This document shows, in pieces, positions 23,617-24,409 of a stretch of DNA of 24,409 nucleotides (positions are counted from its first letter, which is position 1; the number at the start of each line of letters is the position of its first letter). The notes below the pieces were generated by a model. The model did not search any database, was not told the origin of the DNA, and saw nothing but the letters and a program-made list of their open reading frames with translations. Location: contig DQVB01000655.1 of NCBI GenBank assembly GCA_015661985.1, positions 1 to 24,409 of the forward strand, written 5' to 3'. The translations under genes were made by a program, and so were the position numbers. The stretch is from Planctomycetota bacterium (GTDB taxonomy: Bacteria > Planctomycetota > Planctomycetia > Pirellulales > Thermoguttaceae).

Positions 23617-24409
23617 CTAGCGCAAACCGGGTGCAGCCTGGGTTCCCATGTTCAGGAACTGGATCAGACAAACCATGTCCGCGTTGAAGGCCATGCCGCG
23701 GGCGTTCGGCTCCAGCTGGAGGCCCTCGGCGGCGGCCAGGCGCACGAAGGGAGGAGGCAGGACACTGGACATTTCAAACAGCACGCGGGCCAGCTCGTCG
23801 GGCAGCCCTTCCGCATGGGCGGGAAAGAGGAACGGGTCTGCCGCCGTCATGGACAGATGGCAATTGAACAGCAGTACGTTACCGTCCTCGGTGGCCAGCT
23901 TCTTCAGGGCGTCCGCATAGGGGATGGGATCGCCGTCCTGGGATTCCCCATCGGTGATGTGAACCACGATGGGCGGGAAGCTGCGCGGGTGGCGGGCGAT
24001 CCATTGGGAGAGGATTTCGTGGGCCCGGTACAGGGCGTGGCACATGGGTGTTCCCCCTTCGACCACCGGGTCGACCCACACAGGCACCTCGCAGGGCACC
24101 TCGATCATCTCCCCCGTCTCTTCATCGGGGATGAGCTGGTTGCGGGTCTCGATGCGGGCTGGATTGGCGCCGATCTCGGTGATCGAAACCAGGGTCTTGC
24201 CGGCCAACGGACCCATCAGGGCCGGCTCAATGATCGGGTTGGCGTCCCGGTCCGTACGGTAGCCCAGCACACCCACGTCCATCCAATCCTTGATCCCTTC
24301 GTCGCCGCTGGCCCGAATGGCCATGTTGTACAACCACCCGTTGATGGCCGTTACCAGTTCGTCGCACTTTCGGTTGGAGGAATTACCCAAGGGCTCTTCC
24401 ATGGAGAAC
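23617..24409 (-). CDS. von Willebrand A domain protein with intact MIDAS, N-terminus beyond the window
   Basis: Partial. The frame stays open to the window edge; the ATG at 24402 is internal to the vWA metal motif, because the residues before it read F-S, so the sequence at the edge is ...FSMEEP, fitting the tail of DxSxSM. The rest of the site is present: Thr in EGGTPMCHAL (codon at 24049-24051) and Asp in VVHITDGESQDG (codon at 23950-23952). The protein ends with ARGMAFNADMVCLIQFL, the same closing signature as both modules of the next gene. By family knowledge an intact MIDAS binds Mg and a ligand acidic residue, so this is the likely active adhesion/assembly member of the set. First gene seen of the vWA/vWA/PP2C unit. 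Confidence 0.85.
   Translation of the reverse strand, partial: FSMEEPLGNSSNRKCDELVTAINGWLYNMAIRASGDEGIKDWMDVGVLGYRTDRDANPIIEPALMGPLAGKTLVSITEIGANPARIETRNQLIPDEETGEMIEVPCEVPVWVDPVVEGGTPMCHALYRAHEILSQWIARHPRSFPPIVVHITDGESQDGDPIPYADALKKLATEDGNVLLFNCHLSMTAADPFLFPAHAEGLPDELARVLFEMSSVLPPPFVRLAAAEGLQLEPNARGMAFNADMVCLIQFLNMGTQAAPGLR

Overview
This GC-rich window (24.4 kb) reads as bacterial chromosome. Several traits suggest a planctomycete, perhaps of the Pirellulales/Thermoguttaceae type. These are GTG/TTG starts on housekeeping genes, wide GC-rich intergenic gaps, a very long exported PQQ-type propeller fused to a methyltransferase-like domain, a gyrase A with an acidic insert, and several giant or degenerate modular proteins. 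The lineage is inferred from protein style only; there is no rRNA in the window.

Layout. (1) 70-5602, minus strand: an HtrA/DegS-like membrane-anchored protease, then dnaG and rpoD, the core of the classical macromolecular-synthesis operon but with no rpsU in view. A near-consensus sigma-70 promoter lies before dnaG and a textbook terminator follows rpoD. (2) 6248-14604, plus strand: a 1298-residue exported methyltransferase-like/PQQ-propeller/lectin-like protein; a 700-bp gap with 36-bp direct repeats and a good promoter; gyrA with a TTG start; and a short-chain dehydrogenase resembling GDP-sugar reductases. (3) 14777-18310, minus strand: one polypeptide carrying a fatty acyl-AMP ligase, an acyl carrier protein and a PLP-dependent alpha-oxoamine synthase. 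This is a self-contained machine predicted to join a fatty acid to an amino acid with decarboxylation, giving a long-chain 3-ketoamine (sphingoid-base-like). (4) 18880-20013, plus strand: a uroporphyrinogen-decarboxylase-superfamily protein of the corrinoid methyltransferase type. (5) 20014-20560: a gap rich in inverted and tandem repeats, with terminator hairpins for the two converging units. (6) 20561-24409, minus strand: three genes, namely a vWA protein cut by the window edge, a protein with two degenerate vWA modules, and a PP2C-like phosphatase.

The two most noteworthy systems are the acyl-AMP ligase/ACP/oxoamine synthase fusion and the vWA/PP2C operon. In the latter, one vWA module keeps its metal site and two visibly homologous modules have lost it. 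That arrangement recalls the vWA-phosphatase-kinase signalling triads of the TerY-P type, but the module sequence looks distinct and no kinase is inside the window.
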